Shown: one piece after another, positions 51,165-61,631 of the stretch
Position numbering within the stretch: position 1 is the stretch's first letter
How the letters are laid out: each line of letters starts with the position of its first letter
Assembly (NCBI GenBank): GCA_017623115.1
Contig: JAGAPT010000022.1
Coordinates: 44,715-108,714, forward strand
Direction of reading: 5' to 3'
DNA length: 64,000 bases
From: Alistipes sp.
GTDB taxonomy: Bacteria > Bacteroidota > Bacteroidia > Bacteroidales > Rikenellaceae
The notes under the pieces: model-generated
What the model saw: the letters and a program-made list of their open reading frames with translations, nothing else
What the model was told of the DNA's origin: nothing
The model's database searches: none
Made by a program: the position numbers and the translations under genes

Positions 51165-52349
51165 ATGAAAGACTTTGTATTTTGCACCCCTACCGAGGTG
51201 GTATTCGGTAAAAATGCCGAATCGAAAATCGCATCCCGCATCCAGAAATATGGTGGCACAAAGGTGTTGCTGCACTACGGCGGTCGCAGTGCCGAGCAAT
51301 CGGGACTCCTGCCCCAAATCCGTGAGCACCTCGCCCAACACAACCTCCCGTTCATCGAGTTGGGTGGCGTGGTACCCAATCCGCGCCTTTCGTTGGTGCG
51401 TGAGGGTATCGACCTATGCCGCCGCGAGGGCATCGACTTCATCCTCGCCGTGGGTGGAGGCAGTGTCATCGACTCGGCCAAGGCAATTGCCTTCGGCACA
51501 CGCTATCCGAACGACGTCTGGGAGCTCTTCGACGGCAAGGGCAAGGTTACCGAGTGTCTTCCTCTCGGTACCGTACTGACCATTCCGGCAGCCGGCAGCG
51601 AGATGTCGGACGGTTGCGTCATCACCAACGAGGAGGGATGGCTCAAGCGCGGTTACTCGACCAACCTCGCACGCTGCCGCTTTGCCATCATGAACCCCGA
51701 ACGCACCTTCACGCTGCCTGCCTACCAGACAGCTTGCGGTGTAACGGATATCATGATGCATACCATGGAGCGTTACTTCTCACTCGAGGACGACATGACG
51801 GTTACAGATGCTATTGCCGAGGCGATTCTGCGCACGGTGATGGAGGCTGCACCGATTGTGCTGAACAATCCGAACGACTACCGCTGGCGTGCCCAAATCA
51901 TGTGGGCCGGTTCGCTGGCACACAACGACCTGACGGGTTGCGGCACGGTGGGCGATTGGGCAACCCACCACCTCGAACATGAGCTCAGTGCCATGTTCGA
52001 CGTGGCGCATGGTGCCGGACTGGCCGCCTTGTGGGGCAGCTGGGCACGCTATGTGATGTCGGTGCGCGTATCCCGCTTCGTGCGCTTTGCCGTCAATGTG
52101 ATGGGCGTCGAGAACGACTTCACCGACCCCGAAGGCACCGCCTTGCGCGGTATCGAGCGCATGGAGGCCTTCTATCGCTCGATTGGCATGCCGACCTCCA
52201 TCCCCGAACTCATCGGCCGCCCGGCCACCGAGGAGGAGATTCTGACCTTAGCCGACAAATGCTGCCGTCAGGACACGCACACCGAAGGAAACTTCAAGGT
52301 GCTCTATCGCAAAGAGATGGAAGCCGTCTACCGATTGGCCAATAAATAA
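51165..52349 (+). CDS. Iron-containing alcohol dehydrogenase (BDH/YqhD type)
   Basis: NAD(P)H-dependent, group III alcohol dehydrogenase for butanal-type or other aldehydes. 394 residues: nucleotide-binding VGGGSVIDSAKAIA, PAAGSEMSDGCV, and metal-site segments DIMMHTMERYF and DVAHGAGLAAL. The start at 51165 was taken because it follows the promoter and gives the family N-terminus FVFCTPTEVVFGK; the frame is open further upstream. Physiological substrate not determinable; detoxification or fermentation are both plausible. Confidence 0.93.
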   Translation: MKDFVFCTPTEVVFGKNAESKIASRIQKYGGTKVLLHYGGRSAEQSGLLPQIREHLAQHNLPFIELGGVVPNPRLSLVREGIDLCRREGIDFILAVGGGSVIDSAKAIAFGTRYPNDVWELFDGKGKVTECLPLGTVLTIPAAGSEMSDGCVITNEEGWLKRGYSTNLARCRFAIMNPERTFTLPAYQTACGVTDIMMHTMERYFSLEDDMTVTDAIAEAILRTVMEAAPIVLNNPNDYRWRAQIMWAGSLAHNDLTGCGTVGDWATHHLEHELSAMFDVAHGAGLAALWGSWARYVMSVRVSRFVRFAVNVMGVENDFTDPEGTALRGIERMEAFYRSIGMPTSIPELIGRPATEEEILTLADKCCRQDTHTEGNFKVLYRKEMEAVYRLANK

Positions 52350-52383
52350 CAAGAATTGACCCTTTAGGCAGCACTTTCTACAA

Positions 52384-52413
52384 AACGACCTCCATGCGGG
52401 GGTCGTTTTTTTA
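52384..52413 (+). terminator. Terminator of the alcohol dehydrogenase gene
   Basis: A stem of 7 bp plus inner pairs (52384-52390 with 52401-52407) followed by T7. Confidence 0.85.
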
Positions 52414-52653
52414 TTGCGCCTTTAGCCGGTCTATCCCCCTAATTGTCAGCAGGAAACAAAACTTTTTGGCAATTATAGCACTATTACAGCCCGACTTTTC
52501 AGCATATAAATTTGTCTAAACGCCTTGTTTATAGATAATTTTGCTATCTTTGCAATTTCAAAAGATAGACACACGGGTTAGGTTAAGGACTTTTAGGACA
52601 AAAAAATTACACTTTTTAACAATCAATTCATTACAAATTCAAACATTACAATT
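52414..52653 (+). promoter_or_regulatory. Upstream region and promoter of the TonB receptor operon
   Basis: A 240-bp AT-rich leader. A TTG -33 element (52525-52527) and -7 box TATCTTTG (52545-52552) are followed by a leader of about 95 nt. No inverted repeats or recombinase sites that would suggest an invertible promoter were seen, and no riboswitch. Confidence 0.7.
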
Positions 52654-55606
52654 ATGAAGCATCTATCCGCAAATTCCCGTATGACGGGTAGAGGTCTTCG
52701 TGCAGCAAGCCACCTGCTGTGTGGCCTCATGCTGACATTGGGTTGCATGGCTCCGACCGAGAGCCTGTGGGCCCAGACCTCGAACAGTAGAAGCATGCAA
52801 CAAGCAGCTCGCGCCGTGCAGGGTACGATTACTGCCGACTCGGAGCAGGGTGAGGTGATTCCCTACGCCGTTGTATCGTTCACCGACGTGCGTGCTACCA
52901 TCGCCGGCAAAGAGGGTGAGTACACCTTGGAGAACATCCAGCCGGGCACCTATGAGGTGGAGATTTCGTCGCTCGGTTACGAGACGCTGAAGACCACCGT
53001 CACGATTGTTGCCAGCAAGAGCAACTACGACTTCAAACTCAAACCGGCCAACTTCTACGTCGAGGATGTCGTCGTATCGGCTCGCGCCTCGTCGGTAGGT
53101 GCTGCAACCGCTTCGACCATCTCGCGTACGGCCATCGACCACTTGCAGGCCAACTCGCTGGCCGATGTCATGCAGCTCATCCCGGGTGCCGACATCACGA
53201 GCGACGTCTTCAAGCCCGATATGACCAGCATCAAGACCCCGACGATTCGTGGTGGTGCGGCTCTCGGTACGGCCATCATCATGGATGGTGCACCCATCTC
53301 GAACACGGCCAACTTGCAGGAGATGGCCGGTGCAGCAGGTGGTGAGGGTACCGGTACGCGTGCCATCGACCCGACGAGCGGTATTGACATGCGTACGATT
53401 ACGACCGACAACATCGAGTCGATTGAGGTCATCCGCGGTGTCGCTTCGGCCGAGTATGGCGATGCAGCCTCGGGTGCTGTGATCATCAACACGAAGGCCG
53501 GTCGTGAGCCCCTGGCCGTGCGTTTCAACACCAACCCCAACGTCTATTCGTTGGCTTTGAATCATGGTATCGCCCTGGGTCAGAAGAAGGGTTTCCTGAA
53601 CTATGGCGCCGACTACGCCTACTCGACCTTCGACCCGCGCGAGTCGTATGACACCTACCAGCGTGCCACGGCCCGTGTAGCCTACTCGAACACCTTCCTG
53701 CGTGGTCGCTTGAGCACGAACACCTCGCTCTCGTTCCTCCACACGAAGGATGAGGCCGAGCCGAACCCCGATGACGAGTACGACTACACGACCCACAACC
53801 AGAAGGACTGGGGCATCCGCTTCGCCACGAACGGTACCTTCACGCTCGGCAAGGGGGGGGGGTCAGAAGTGGTCTAAATCACTGAAATACAGCCTCTCGT
53901 TCAACTACACCGACCGTACGAGCTACTATGCCGACAAGGCCTCGAATGCTCGTTCTCCCTACACCAACGCCATGGTCGATGGCACGGTAATTTCCAGCAT
54001 CGCCGGTAAAGAGTTCACCGATATCGACGGCAACAAGATTACCAATTTCGACCCCTCGATGAGCGACCAGCGTGCTTGGGTGACCCAAGACACCTACGAC
54101 TACCACTACAACGTCTATGGTCAGGAGCTCAACACCTACGCCAAGCTCACCGCAAACTTTGCCGGTAACCTCGGCAGCACCCGCCACCGCATCGTCATTG
54201 GTGGCGAATTCCGCAGCGACGGTAACGTCGGCGATGGTAAGGTCTACGACGTAGACAACCCGCCCTACCGTCCTATCTCCTACAACTATGCATCGCGTCG
54301 CGAGCGCGCCTACAAGGACATCCCCTTCATGAACCAACTCTCGGCCTTCGCCGAGGAGACCTTCCGCATGAAGGTGCTTCAGCGTGAGCTGGAGGTGGTT
54401 GCCGGTGTGCGTTACGACCACCTGTTCGACTTCGGTGGTGAGTTCTCGCCCCGTTTCAACGCTTCGTATGAGCTGATTCCCGAGCGTCTGGCTATCCGCG
54501 GTGCCTTCGGTATTACGCACAAGGCCCCCTCGTTGGCCTTCGTGCACCCCGAAAATGCCTACTTCGACTACACGAACTTCGACAACTCCAACGCCTGGAA
54601 TATAAAGGGCGATGCCCAGAAGTTCCAGATCATCACGACCCACGCCTACGACATCAAGAACCACGACCTCGAGATGGCCAAGACCACCAAGCAGGAGATT
54701 GGCCTCGACTTCACGTGGAAGAAGATGCGTTTCAGCGTAACGGCCTATCGTGACGAGAGCCACAATGGTTACAGCTACGCCATCAATCCGGAGAATGTAA
54801 AGTGGGTTGATTACAAGCAGTATAAGATTAGCGGTTCGTACAACGCCGATGGTGTAACGCTGCCCGACCTGATGGTTGACGCCTCGAAGACGAAGAAGAT
54901 GTTCCTCGAGTACACCTCGCCGGCCAATACGGCTGCCTACGAGCGTCAGGGTATCGAGTTCGACCTCGACTTTGGTCGCGTCGATGCCATCCGCACCTCG
55001 TTCATCCTCAATGGTGAGTTCTACGACAACAAGAGCTGGGACGAGGGCTTCATGCTCTACAACTTCAAGAGCCAGGATCCGCATGTCGATCAGGGTATCT
55101 ACTCGTCGAAAATCAGCAATGGTATCCGTCGTTCGCAGAACCTGATTACGAACCTCATCGTAACCCACAACATCCCGAAGATCGGTTTCGTCATCACGAT
55201 GACGGCCAACGTCAACTGGCGTCAGAAGTCGTGGCGTACTTATGGTCTCAACCCCGACATTCCGTTGCAGTACCTCTCGATTGCCGATGGCAAAATCCAC
55301 GAGTTCGACCCCGCATGGGCCAATCCCGCTTCGGATCGCTACGCCGAGTTCCAGCAGATTCTCTACAACAAGGAGAATGGCGGCATGAACGACAAGGATT
55401 ACTTCATCGAGCCTTCGTATGATCCCGTGATGACCATCAACCTCAACCTGACGAAGCAGTTCCGCAATTTCGATGTGTCGTTCTTTGCGCACAACCTCTT
55501 CCGCTCGACTCCGGTGCAGGCTGTGAAGAAATACCCCGGTCAATACACCCGTCGCAACTCCGATGTCTACTTCTTCGGTTTGCAGCTGACGGCCAAGATT
55601 AAATAA
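52654..55606 (+). CDS. TonB-dependent receptor, out of frame at a G10 tract
   Basis: An outer-membrane receptor split in two frames. The first (52654-53877) holds a signal peptide (to about residue 40, SLWAQ), a carboxypeptidase-like domain (VQGTITADSE to FKLKP), and the plug (TPTIRGGAALGTAIIMDGAP, IEVIRGVASAEYGDAASGAVI). The second, from about 53860 to 55606, encodes the remaining beta strands and ends in LQLTAKIK. The frames join at G10 (53853-53862): with nine G the sequence reads LGKGGGQKWSKSLKYSLSF and gives 983 residues; with ten it stops at 53875-53877 after 407. It heads a four-gene operon. The imported ligand is unknown. A sequencing error is the main alternative. Confidence 0.9.
53853..53862 (+). 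repeat. G10 homopolymer, candidate phase-variation switch
   Basis: Ten consecutive G inside the receptor gene. Nine would keep the reading frame. Gly codons elsewhere in this gene are nearly all GGT or GGC, so three GGG in a row are out of keeping with the gene. Confidence 0.85.
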
Positions 55607-55626
55607 CACGCATAAGATTTAACGCT

Positions 55627-56931
55627 ATGAAAAGCATGATGAAATATCGCATCAGTGGGCTGATGGCCGCCTTGGCACTCCTCTGCACCTCGTGTATCGA
55701 CATGATGGAGGATGTGAAGGATGTCGAGAAGGTGCAGCCCGTGGAGGTTTCGTTCCAGGTGAACGCCACCACGCAGTTCGTACCCTTCGATGGTACGATT
55801 ACCCCCGACCCGAACTTCTCGACCGAGGGGCTCGAGGTAACCTTTACCAATTCGAAGACCTCGCAAATCTACAAAGGCACGACCGATGCCGAGGGTATCG
55901 TGACGATGAACGTGGACCCGGGTGTCTACAACATTGCCGCCTATGGTATTGCCGAGTTCAACGGCTCGGACTACCTGATTAATGGTGCGCTCAGCAGCAT
56001 CTCGCTCATTAAGAATATCACGCGCGAGGAGGCCAAGGAGAGCAAAGATCGCATCGTGACGCGCCCTGCGAAGGTGGGTTCGCTCATGATTAGCGAGATC
56101 TACTATTGTGGTAGCAAGCACCCCGATGATGGTACCTGGTTCCGCGACCAGTCCTACCGCATCTACAACAATGGTGATGAGGTGGAGTACCTCGATGGCG
56201 TCTGCTTTGCGCAAATCAATACGCAGAATCCCAGCGTAACGGTTCCGACCTACCCCGAAGAGGATGGTCTGGGCAACTTCGTTTATGCCATCCTCGTGTG
56301 GAAGATTCCGGGAAGCGGTACAGAGTATCCGTTGCAGCCGGGCGAGTCGGTGGTACTCGTACAGGAGGCTGCCGACCACACCGTCAGCAACAGTGCCTCG
56401 TTCGACAACTCGAAGGCTACCTGGGAGTGTTGGTCGGGCAACGACAGCCGTGACAACGGATTGGTTCCCAACATTCCTTACATCTATTGGCTTTCGCCCA
56501 ATAAGTCGCAGTGGAATTGCGGTGTTCAGGGTCCTGCCTTTGTCCTGTTCCGTGCGCCGAAGGAGGTAACCCTCAATGAAGATTACTACCGTAATGGTGG
56601 TCCGAATGTCATCCTGCAGACCAACGACAAGTATGGGGAGAACTTCACCGCCCGCATTCCGGCCGATTGGGTTTTGGATGCAGTAGAGGCACTCGCCAAC
56701 AAGGATCAGCTGGCTCGCAAGCGTATCCCGAGCTACATGGATGCCGGTGCTACCACGACCGGTAGCATCTATGCAACGACGGCTCTCTGCCGCAAGGTAG
56801 CCTCGACGCGCGCCGACGGCACGCCGATTTATCAGGACACGAACAACTCGACCAACGACTTCGAGCCGCAGACCGAGCTGATGCTGCGTCGTCACGGCGA
56901 GAAGGCTCCCGCTTGGAGCAACTGGCAATAG
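55627..56931 (+). CDS. DUF4876 lipoprotein
   Basis: A 434-residue lipoprotein of the Bacteroidota family DUF4876. The lipobox is LLCTSC (Cys23). A beta-sandwich-like N-terminal domain (QVNATTQFVPFDG to VYNIAAYG) is followed by a segment with SLMISEIYYCGSKHPDDGTWFRDQSY. Families of this type sit next to a TonB receptor and probably act as a surface partner or lid for ligand capture, as SusD does for SusC; this is inferred. It starts 20 bp after the receptor stop. Confidence 0.88.
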   Translation: MKSMMKYRISGLMAALALLCTSCIDMMEDVKDVEKVQPVEVSFQVNATTQFVPFDGTITPDPNFSTEGLEVTFTNSKTSQIYKGTTDAEGIVTMNVDPGVYNIAAYGIAEFNGSDYLINGALSSISLIKNITREEAKESKDRIVTRPAKVGSLMISEIYYCGSKHPDDGTWFRDQSYRIYNNGDEVEYLDGVCFAQINTQNPSVTVPTYPEEDGLGNFVYAILVWKIPGSGTEYPLQPGESVVLVQEAADHTVSNSASFDNSKATWECWSGNDSRDNGLVPNIPYIYWLSPNKSQWNCGVQGPAFVLFRAPKEVTLNEDYYRNGGPNVILQTNDKYGENFTARIPADWVLDAVEALANKDQLARKRIPSYMDAGATTTGSIYATTALCRKVASTRADGTPIYQDTNNSTNDFEPQTELMLRRHGEKAPAWSNWQ

Positions 56932-56949
56932 TGTTAGACCAAAAAACGT

Positions 56950-58536
56950 ATGAAAACAATGAAACACATCATAACAAGTACGATGGCGGTGTTGCTCTTC
57001 GGCCTTTGCGCCATGCCGGCTGCACAGGCACAAAACACCTCCTCGTCCATCGAAAAGAGCAAGAGCGAGAGTCTGTGGACCTCGACGACCGACAATGCTG
57101 CCGGTGGTATGATTGACGCGCAGGAGAAGTATGCCACGGCCAACTTCGGTTTCGAGCGCGAGCAGGGCGACTTCAAACCGACCCAAATCGGTGATGACAA
57201 CACCGCCTTCACCTTCCACACCGAGGGTGGCGGTATCTACAAGCAGGTCAACAACATGTACCTGTGGGGCTCATTCACCTACACGCGTGACGACATCGAG
57301 GATGCCCGCTGGAATGCCACGCTCCTCGACCCGCTGCGCGGTATGCCCTTCTTCCTGGCCGACGAGAACTACAGCGACTGGAAGAATCAGTCCTATGAGC
57401 TCGCTTTCAAAGCCGGTTTCCCGAAACTCTGGGATCGCCTTTATGTCGGTATCGGTGCCACCTACAAGGCTGCACAGGGTGCCAAGCAGATTGACCCCCG
57501 CCCGCTGACCAAGCTGTCGGATTTCAGCGTAACCCCCTCGATTGTCGTTGATTTGGGCAAGCAGCACCATGTAGGTGCCAACTTCCTCTATCGCAGCTAT
57601 CGCGAGGATGGTACGGCCAGCTGTTTGAATCCGCTCAGCCATCAGGTCTACGAGATGGTAGCCCCGGGCTTCTTCTCGCCCGGAACGCTGAGCAACCTCT
57701 CCAACTCGGCCAACGCATTGCGCAGCTACAACGCCAACACGCTGGGTGGTGGTCTGCAGTATGGCTACTCGCAGGATAACTTCGAGGTGGTGCTCTCGGG
57801 CAACTACGCCTACAAGGTGGAGGATGTCTTCTGCAACTACATGCACCCCCAGATGTCGGGTACGGTGAAGGAGCACCAGTGGGATCTCACGCTGGCCGGC
57901 AACTACCATTTCGACAATGGCAACCTGCTCTCGCTGACCTTCAAGCACAGCGACCGTGACTATGTCGGTATCGAGTACTTCCAGACCTTCTACAACACGG
58001 CCGAGCGTCAGGAGTGGATTACCGATGCCGTCTACGAGCGTTCGAACTTCCAAATCAGCGACCAGATGCTCAAGATCGACTACATGGTAGCCGACGAGGA
58101 GCTCGCCTACCGTTGGATGTTTGGCTTGGAGGGTCATCTGAACGACGACTACTACATCTACTACCTGCCCGAGTCGGTACGCGAGGTGAAGACCGCAACC
58201 CTCTCGGCCTACGCAAAGCGTAACATTGCGCTTGCCGAGCGTCACTCGTTGCAGATTCAGGTACGTGGTGGCTTCAGCTCGAACCTCGAGGGTTCGTTCA
58301 CCTATGCCGGCACACGTGGCGAGAGCATCGCCTACACGGAGTTCGCCGTAGCCGATTATGAGTATATGTGCACGGACTACACCACCTTTGGTGGTGAGTT
58401 GGCCTACACCTTCAAGGGTCTCTTCAAGAAGACCGCCTCGCTCTTTGCCTCGGCAAGCTACGACCACATCTCACCCTCGGGCAATTACTTCGACAAGCGC
58501 AATGTAATGCTCTTCAAGGTGGGTCTGAACTTCTAA
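56950..58536 (+). CDS. DUF6850 outer-membrane beta-barrel protein
   Basis: A 528-residue exported protein of the DUF6850 type. Signal peptide ends AAQAQ (about residue 28). The rest alternates in beta-barrel style (GGGIYKQVNNMYLWGSFTYTRDD, LTFKHSDRDYVG) and ends in FKVGLNF with the terminal Phe expected for insertion by the Bam machinery. It is regularly found with DUF4876 and a TonB receptor. It starts 18 bp after DUF4876 and ends 12 bp before the protease. Function unknown; the barrel may help move a ligand or product. Confidence 0.86.
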   Translation: MKTMKHIITSTMAVLLFGLCAMPAAQAQNTSSSIEKSKSESLWTSTTDNAAGGMIDAQEKYATANFGFEREQGDFKPTQIGDDNTAFTFHTEGGGIYKQVNNMYLWGSFTYTRDDIEDARWNATLLDPLRGMPFFLADENYSDWKNQSYELAFKAGFPKLWDRLYVGIGATYKAAQGAKQIDPRPLTKLSDFSVTPSIVVDLGKQHHVGANFLYRSYREDGTASCLNPLSHQVYEMVAPGFFSPGTLSNLSNSANALRSYNANTLGGGLQYGYSQDNFEVVLSGNYAYKVEDVFCNYMHPQMSGTVKEHQWDLTLAGNYHFDNGNLLSLTFKHSDRDYVGIEYFQTFYNTAERQEWITDAVYERSNFQISDQMLKIDYMVADEELAYRWMFGLEGHLNDDYYIYYLPESVREVKTATLSAYAKRNIALAERHSLQIQVRGGFSSNLEGSFTYAGTRGESIAYTEFAVADYEYMCTDYTTFGGELAYTFKGLFKKTASLFASASYDHISPSGNYFDKRNVMLFKVGLNF

Positions 58537-58548
58537 TTGCGGAGACGT

Positions 58549-61359
58549 ATGAAACGCATGATGCATCTCTTTATCGGCATATTGGCCGGTGCGATGTGCC
58601 TCCTCGGGGAGGCCATCGCCCAGCCGTTGCCCGTAGACCCTGCGTTGCGTGTCGGTCGCCTCGAGAATGGCATGACCTACTACGTGCGTGCAAACCAGAA
58701 ACCGGCCAAGCAGGCCGATTTCTACATCCTGCACAACGTCGGTGCCATCCAAGAGGAGGATTCGCAACAGGGATTGGCTCACTTTCTCGAGCACATGGCC
58801 TTCAACGGCACGGTCAATTACCCGAAAAAGAATCTGATTAACTACCTGGAGACCATCGGCGTAAAGTTTGGTGCCAACCTCAATGCCTTTACCAGCATGG
58901 AGGTCACCTGTTACAACATCTCCAACGTGCCGATGTTGCGTGAGCCGATTATCGACTCGGCCCTGCTCATCCTGCACGACTGGTCCCACTTCATCGCTCT
59001 CGAGGAGGCCGAGATTGACTCCGAGCGCGGTGTGATTATCGAGGAGTTGCGCACGCGCAATACGGCAGCACGCCGCATCAACGAGCAGCAGGCTCCGGCC
59101 GTCTACAACAACAGCAAATATGCCGAGCGCAATATCATCGGCCACCTGGAGGGGTTGCGTAGTTTCCACTACGACGAGATTCGCAACTTCTACCACCGTT
59201 GGTATCGTCCCGACCTGCAAGCCGTTATCGTGGTGGGCGACTTCGATCCCGACCAGATGGTCGAGAAGATTCGCCGTGTGATGGCCGACATTCCGGCTGT
59301 CGAGAATCCCGAACCGAAACGTGCCATCGAGGTACCGTTCCACGAGGAGACAAAGGTGGTCTTTGCCTCCGATCCCGAGCAAACGGTGCTGCGTGGTAAC
59401 CTGATGATTAAACGCAAGGCTACCCCCATTGCCGAGAACAACACGGTGCAGGCCGAGCGTCAAAGCCTCGCCCTCTCGATGTTGCGTTTCATGTCGGGTC
59501 TGCGCTTCCAGGAGGTGCAGCAGAAACCCGACTCGCCCTTCATGGAGGCTTCGTTTGGCAATGGTGCGCTCACCTCGACCTGCGACATGCTCTTTGGCTC
59601 GTATCTCTGTCGGGATGGCCGCGTGATGGAGGGTTTCGAGGCCTTCTACACCGAAATCGAACGCATCCGTCGCTTTGGTTTCACGGCTGCCGAGTTCAAT
59701 CTGGCACAAAAGCAGATGATGAGCGGTGTCCGCCAAACCTACAAGAGCAGCGTCGATCGTCGTAACAACTACTACGTGCGTCGTTACATGGCGGCCTTCC
59801 GTGCCAACATTCCGGTTTTCTCGGCCGAGGATGAGTGGAAGACGGACAGCCTGCTCGTCAACGAGATTACGCTCGACGAGGTAAATCGCTTAGCCGGTGA
59901 ACTCATCACCGAGAAGAATGCCGTGGTAGCCTTTGCGCTCCCCGAGCGTGAGATGGCTACGGCACCTTCACAGGAGGCTATCTTGGCCAAGATGAAGGAG
60001 ATTCGAGCAAAGGAGTTGGCCGCACCCGTCAATCGCGCGGTGAAGAACACCCTCTTGCCCGACGACGTACGTCTGAAGCGCACGAAGGTGCGCAAGAGCG
60101 AAACCGACCGCTTTGGTGCTACCGTGTGGGAGCTGAAGAATGGTGCCAAGGTCATTGCCATGCCGACGAAGCATGCAGCAGATGATGTGCTGACCTACTT
60201 CACCTCGGAGGGTGGTACCTCCATCGTCTCCGACGAGGATTACCTGACGGCCTATTTCCTGGCCGACATCATGCAGGCCTCGGGTGTCGCCGACATGGAC
60301 AAAATCGAGTTGCGCCACCGCCTGGCCGGCAAGAATGCCGCCATCAGCCCCTTGACCGGTGAGTTCCATGCCTCGTTCAGTGGCAGCTGCTCGCCCAAGG
60401 ATCTGGAGTCGCTCCTGCAGCTCTTCTACCTGCAGATGACCGCACCTCGTTTCAATCACCACGACTTCGAGACGCTTGTCAGCCAGAATGTGACCTACTA
60501 CAAGAACCGCGCAAAGGACCCGAAGGTCATCTATGCCGATTCGGTAGCCGCCACGCTCTATCCGAACGATAAGCGCGCCCGTTCGATACAGGCCGAGGAT
60601 ATGGAGAAAATCGACTTCGAGCGACTCGCGCCGCTCCACAAGCAGCTCTTCAGCGGTATTCAGAACTACCAGCTCTACTTCGTGGGCGACTTCGACCTCG
60701 ACGCGCTGAAGCCTTTGGTGGAGCGTTATATCGGTTCGATTCCCACGACCAAGGAGCGTCGCACATGGCTCGACCGTGGCAATCGCATGCCGAAGGGTGA
60801 GCACGAGAATCGTTTCGCTGCCGAGATGCGCATGCCGAAGACCTCGGTGATGTTTGCCTTCTCGGGCGAGATGGAGTACACACCCGAGAACCAACTCACA
60901 ATCAATGCCTTGTCGCAGGTGATGCGCATGCGCTATACACAGAAGATTCGTGAGGAGAAGGGCGGCTCGTATGGCGTAGGATGCAGCGGCTCGCTGCGTC
61001 ACATGCCGGCCGAGGAGTACCTCCTGCGCGTGGCCTTTGACACGAACAAGGAGCAATCGAACGAGTTGATGCAGATTGTTACCGACGAGCTGGCAGCCTT
61101 CGCCAAGGAGGGACCCTCGGAGGAGGATATCGCCAAGATTCGCAAGTATCTGCTCAAGCAGTACGACGACCAGATGAAGAGCAATGTCACCTGGATGTAC
61201 TACCTGCGTGCACTCCATCGCTACGGCCAGGACAACTATTCGGACTACCACCGCCTCATCGAGGAGCTCTCGCCCGAGAAGGTGCGTGCCATGGCTGCCA
61301 AGATTGTTGCCGACGGCAATATCGCCCGCATTGTCATGGACCCCAAAACGTCCAAATAG
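58549..61359 (+). CDS. M16 zinc peptidase, exported (PqqL/FusC-like)
   Basis: A 936-residue periplasmic peptidase of the pitrilysin family. Signal peptide ends GEAIAQ. The inverted zinc motif HxxEH appears as AHFLEHMAFNG with downstream Glu in ERGVIIEEL. Four homologous M16 domains follow, the second pair (GSYGVGCSGSLRH near 810) without zinc ligands, which is normal. Length and layout match PqqL and FusC, proteases that cut a protein ligand brought in by a TonB receptor to release iron. The start is ATG 58549 after a CGGAGA; a TTG lies 12 bp upstream. Last gene of the receptor operon. Confidence 0.92.
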   Translation: MKRMMHLFIGILAGAMCLLGEAIAQPLPVDPALRVGRLENGMTYYVRANQKPAKQADFYILHNVGAIQEEDSQQGLAHFLEHMAFNGTVNYPKKNLINYLETIGVKFGANLNAFTSMEVTCYNISNVPMLREPIIDSALLILHDWSHFIALEEAEIDSERGVIIEELRTRNTAARRINEQQAPAVYNNSKYAERNIIGHLEGLRSFHYDEIRNFYHRWYRPDLQAVIVVGDFDPDQMVEKIRRVMADIPAVENPEPKRAIEVPFHEETKVVFASDPEQTVLRGNLMIKRKATPIAENNTVQAERQSLALSMLRFMSGLRFQEVQQKPDSPFMEASFGNGALTSTCDMLFGSYLCRDGRVMEGFEAFYTEIERIRRFGFTAAEFNLAQKQMMSGVRQTYKSSVDRRNNYYVRRYMAAFRANIPVFSAEDEWKTDSLLVNEITLDEVNRLAGELITEKNAVVAFALPEREMATAPSQEAILAKMKEIRAKELAAPVNRAVKNTLLPDDVRLKRTKVRKSETDRFGATVWELKNGAKVIAMPTKHAADDVLTYFTSEGGTSIVSDEDYLTAYFLADIMQASGVADMDKIELRHRLAGKNAAISPLTGEFHASFSGSCSPKDLESLLQLFYLQMTAPRFNHHDFETLVSQNVTYYKNRAKDPKVIYADSVAATLYPNDKRARSIQAEDMEKIDFERLAPLHKQLFSGIQNYQLYFVGDFDLDALKPLVERYIGSIPTTKERRTWLDRGNRMPKGEHENRFAAEMRMPKTSVMFAFSGEMEYTPENQLTINALSQVMRMRYTQKIREEKGGSYGVGCSGSLRHMPAEEYLLRVAFDTNKEQSNELMQIVTDELAAFAKEGPSEEDIAKIRKYLLKQYDDQMKSNVTWMYYLRALHRYGQDNYSDYHRLIEELSPEKVRAMAAKIVADGNIARIVMDPKTSK

Positions 61360-61384
61360 GAGGCCGGTTCAATCTATTTAACAC

Positions 61385-61420
61385 AACAAAAAAGAGAAGC
61401 GATTGCTTCTCTTTTTTGTT
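61385..61420 (+). terminator. Terminator of the TonB receptor operon
   Basis: A perfect 16-bp stem (61385-61400 with 61405-61420), the 3' arm containing TTTTTT, 25 bp after the protease stop. Confidence 0.9.
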
Positions 61421-61457
61421 GCTTGATAGCACGCTTTTGAGCGTTTTGGGCAACTCT

Positions 61458-61483
61458 CAAAATTCCCAAAATTCCCAAAATTC
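61458..61483 (+). repeat. Three 9-bp tandem repeats CAAAATTCC
   Basis: CAAAATTCC occurs nearly three times head to tail between the operon terminator and dnaX. It is non-coding. No function is apparent. Confidence 0.8.
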
Positions 61484-61617
61484 AACGCCATTGGCCGCAG
61501 CCGCCATCATCACCTTCAGCGTGGCTGAAGGGCTCCACAAAAAACGCTATTGCTCAAATCGTTGGTTGGGCCGTTGCGTTTTTTTGCCAAATTTTTGGCA
61601 TTGCGCTCGGCTTTCAC

Positions 61618-61625
61618 TATCTTTG
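61618..61625 (+). promoter_or_regulatory. -7 box of dnaX, almost abutting the start codon
   Basis: TATCTTTG ends 6 bp before the ATG at 61632. The transcription start should lie at or within a base or two of the A of ATG, so the dnaX mRNA may be leaderless. Confidence 0.72.
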
Positions 61626-61631
61626 TCACCT

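Noticed and set aside
52414-52653. Invertible promoter in front of the TonB receptor
   Set aside because: No inverted repeats flanking the promoter and no invertase nearby; the G10 tract is the better candidate switch.
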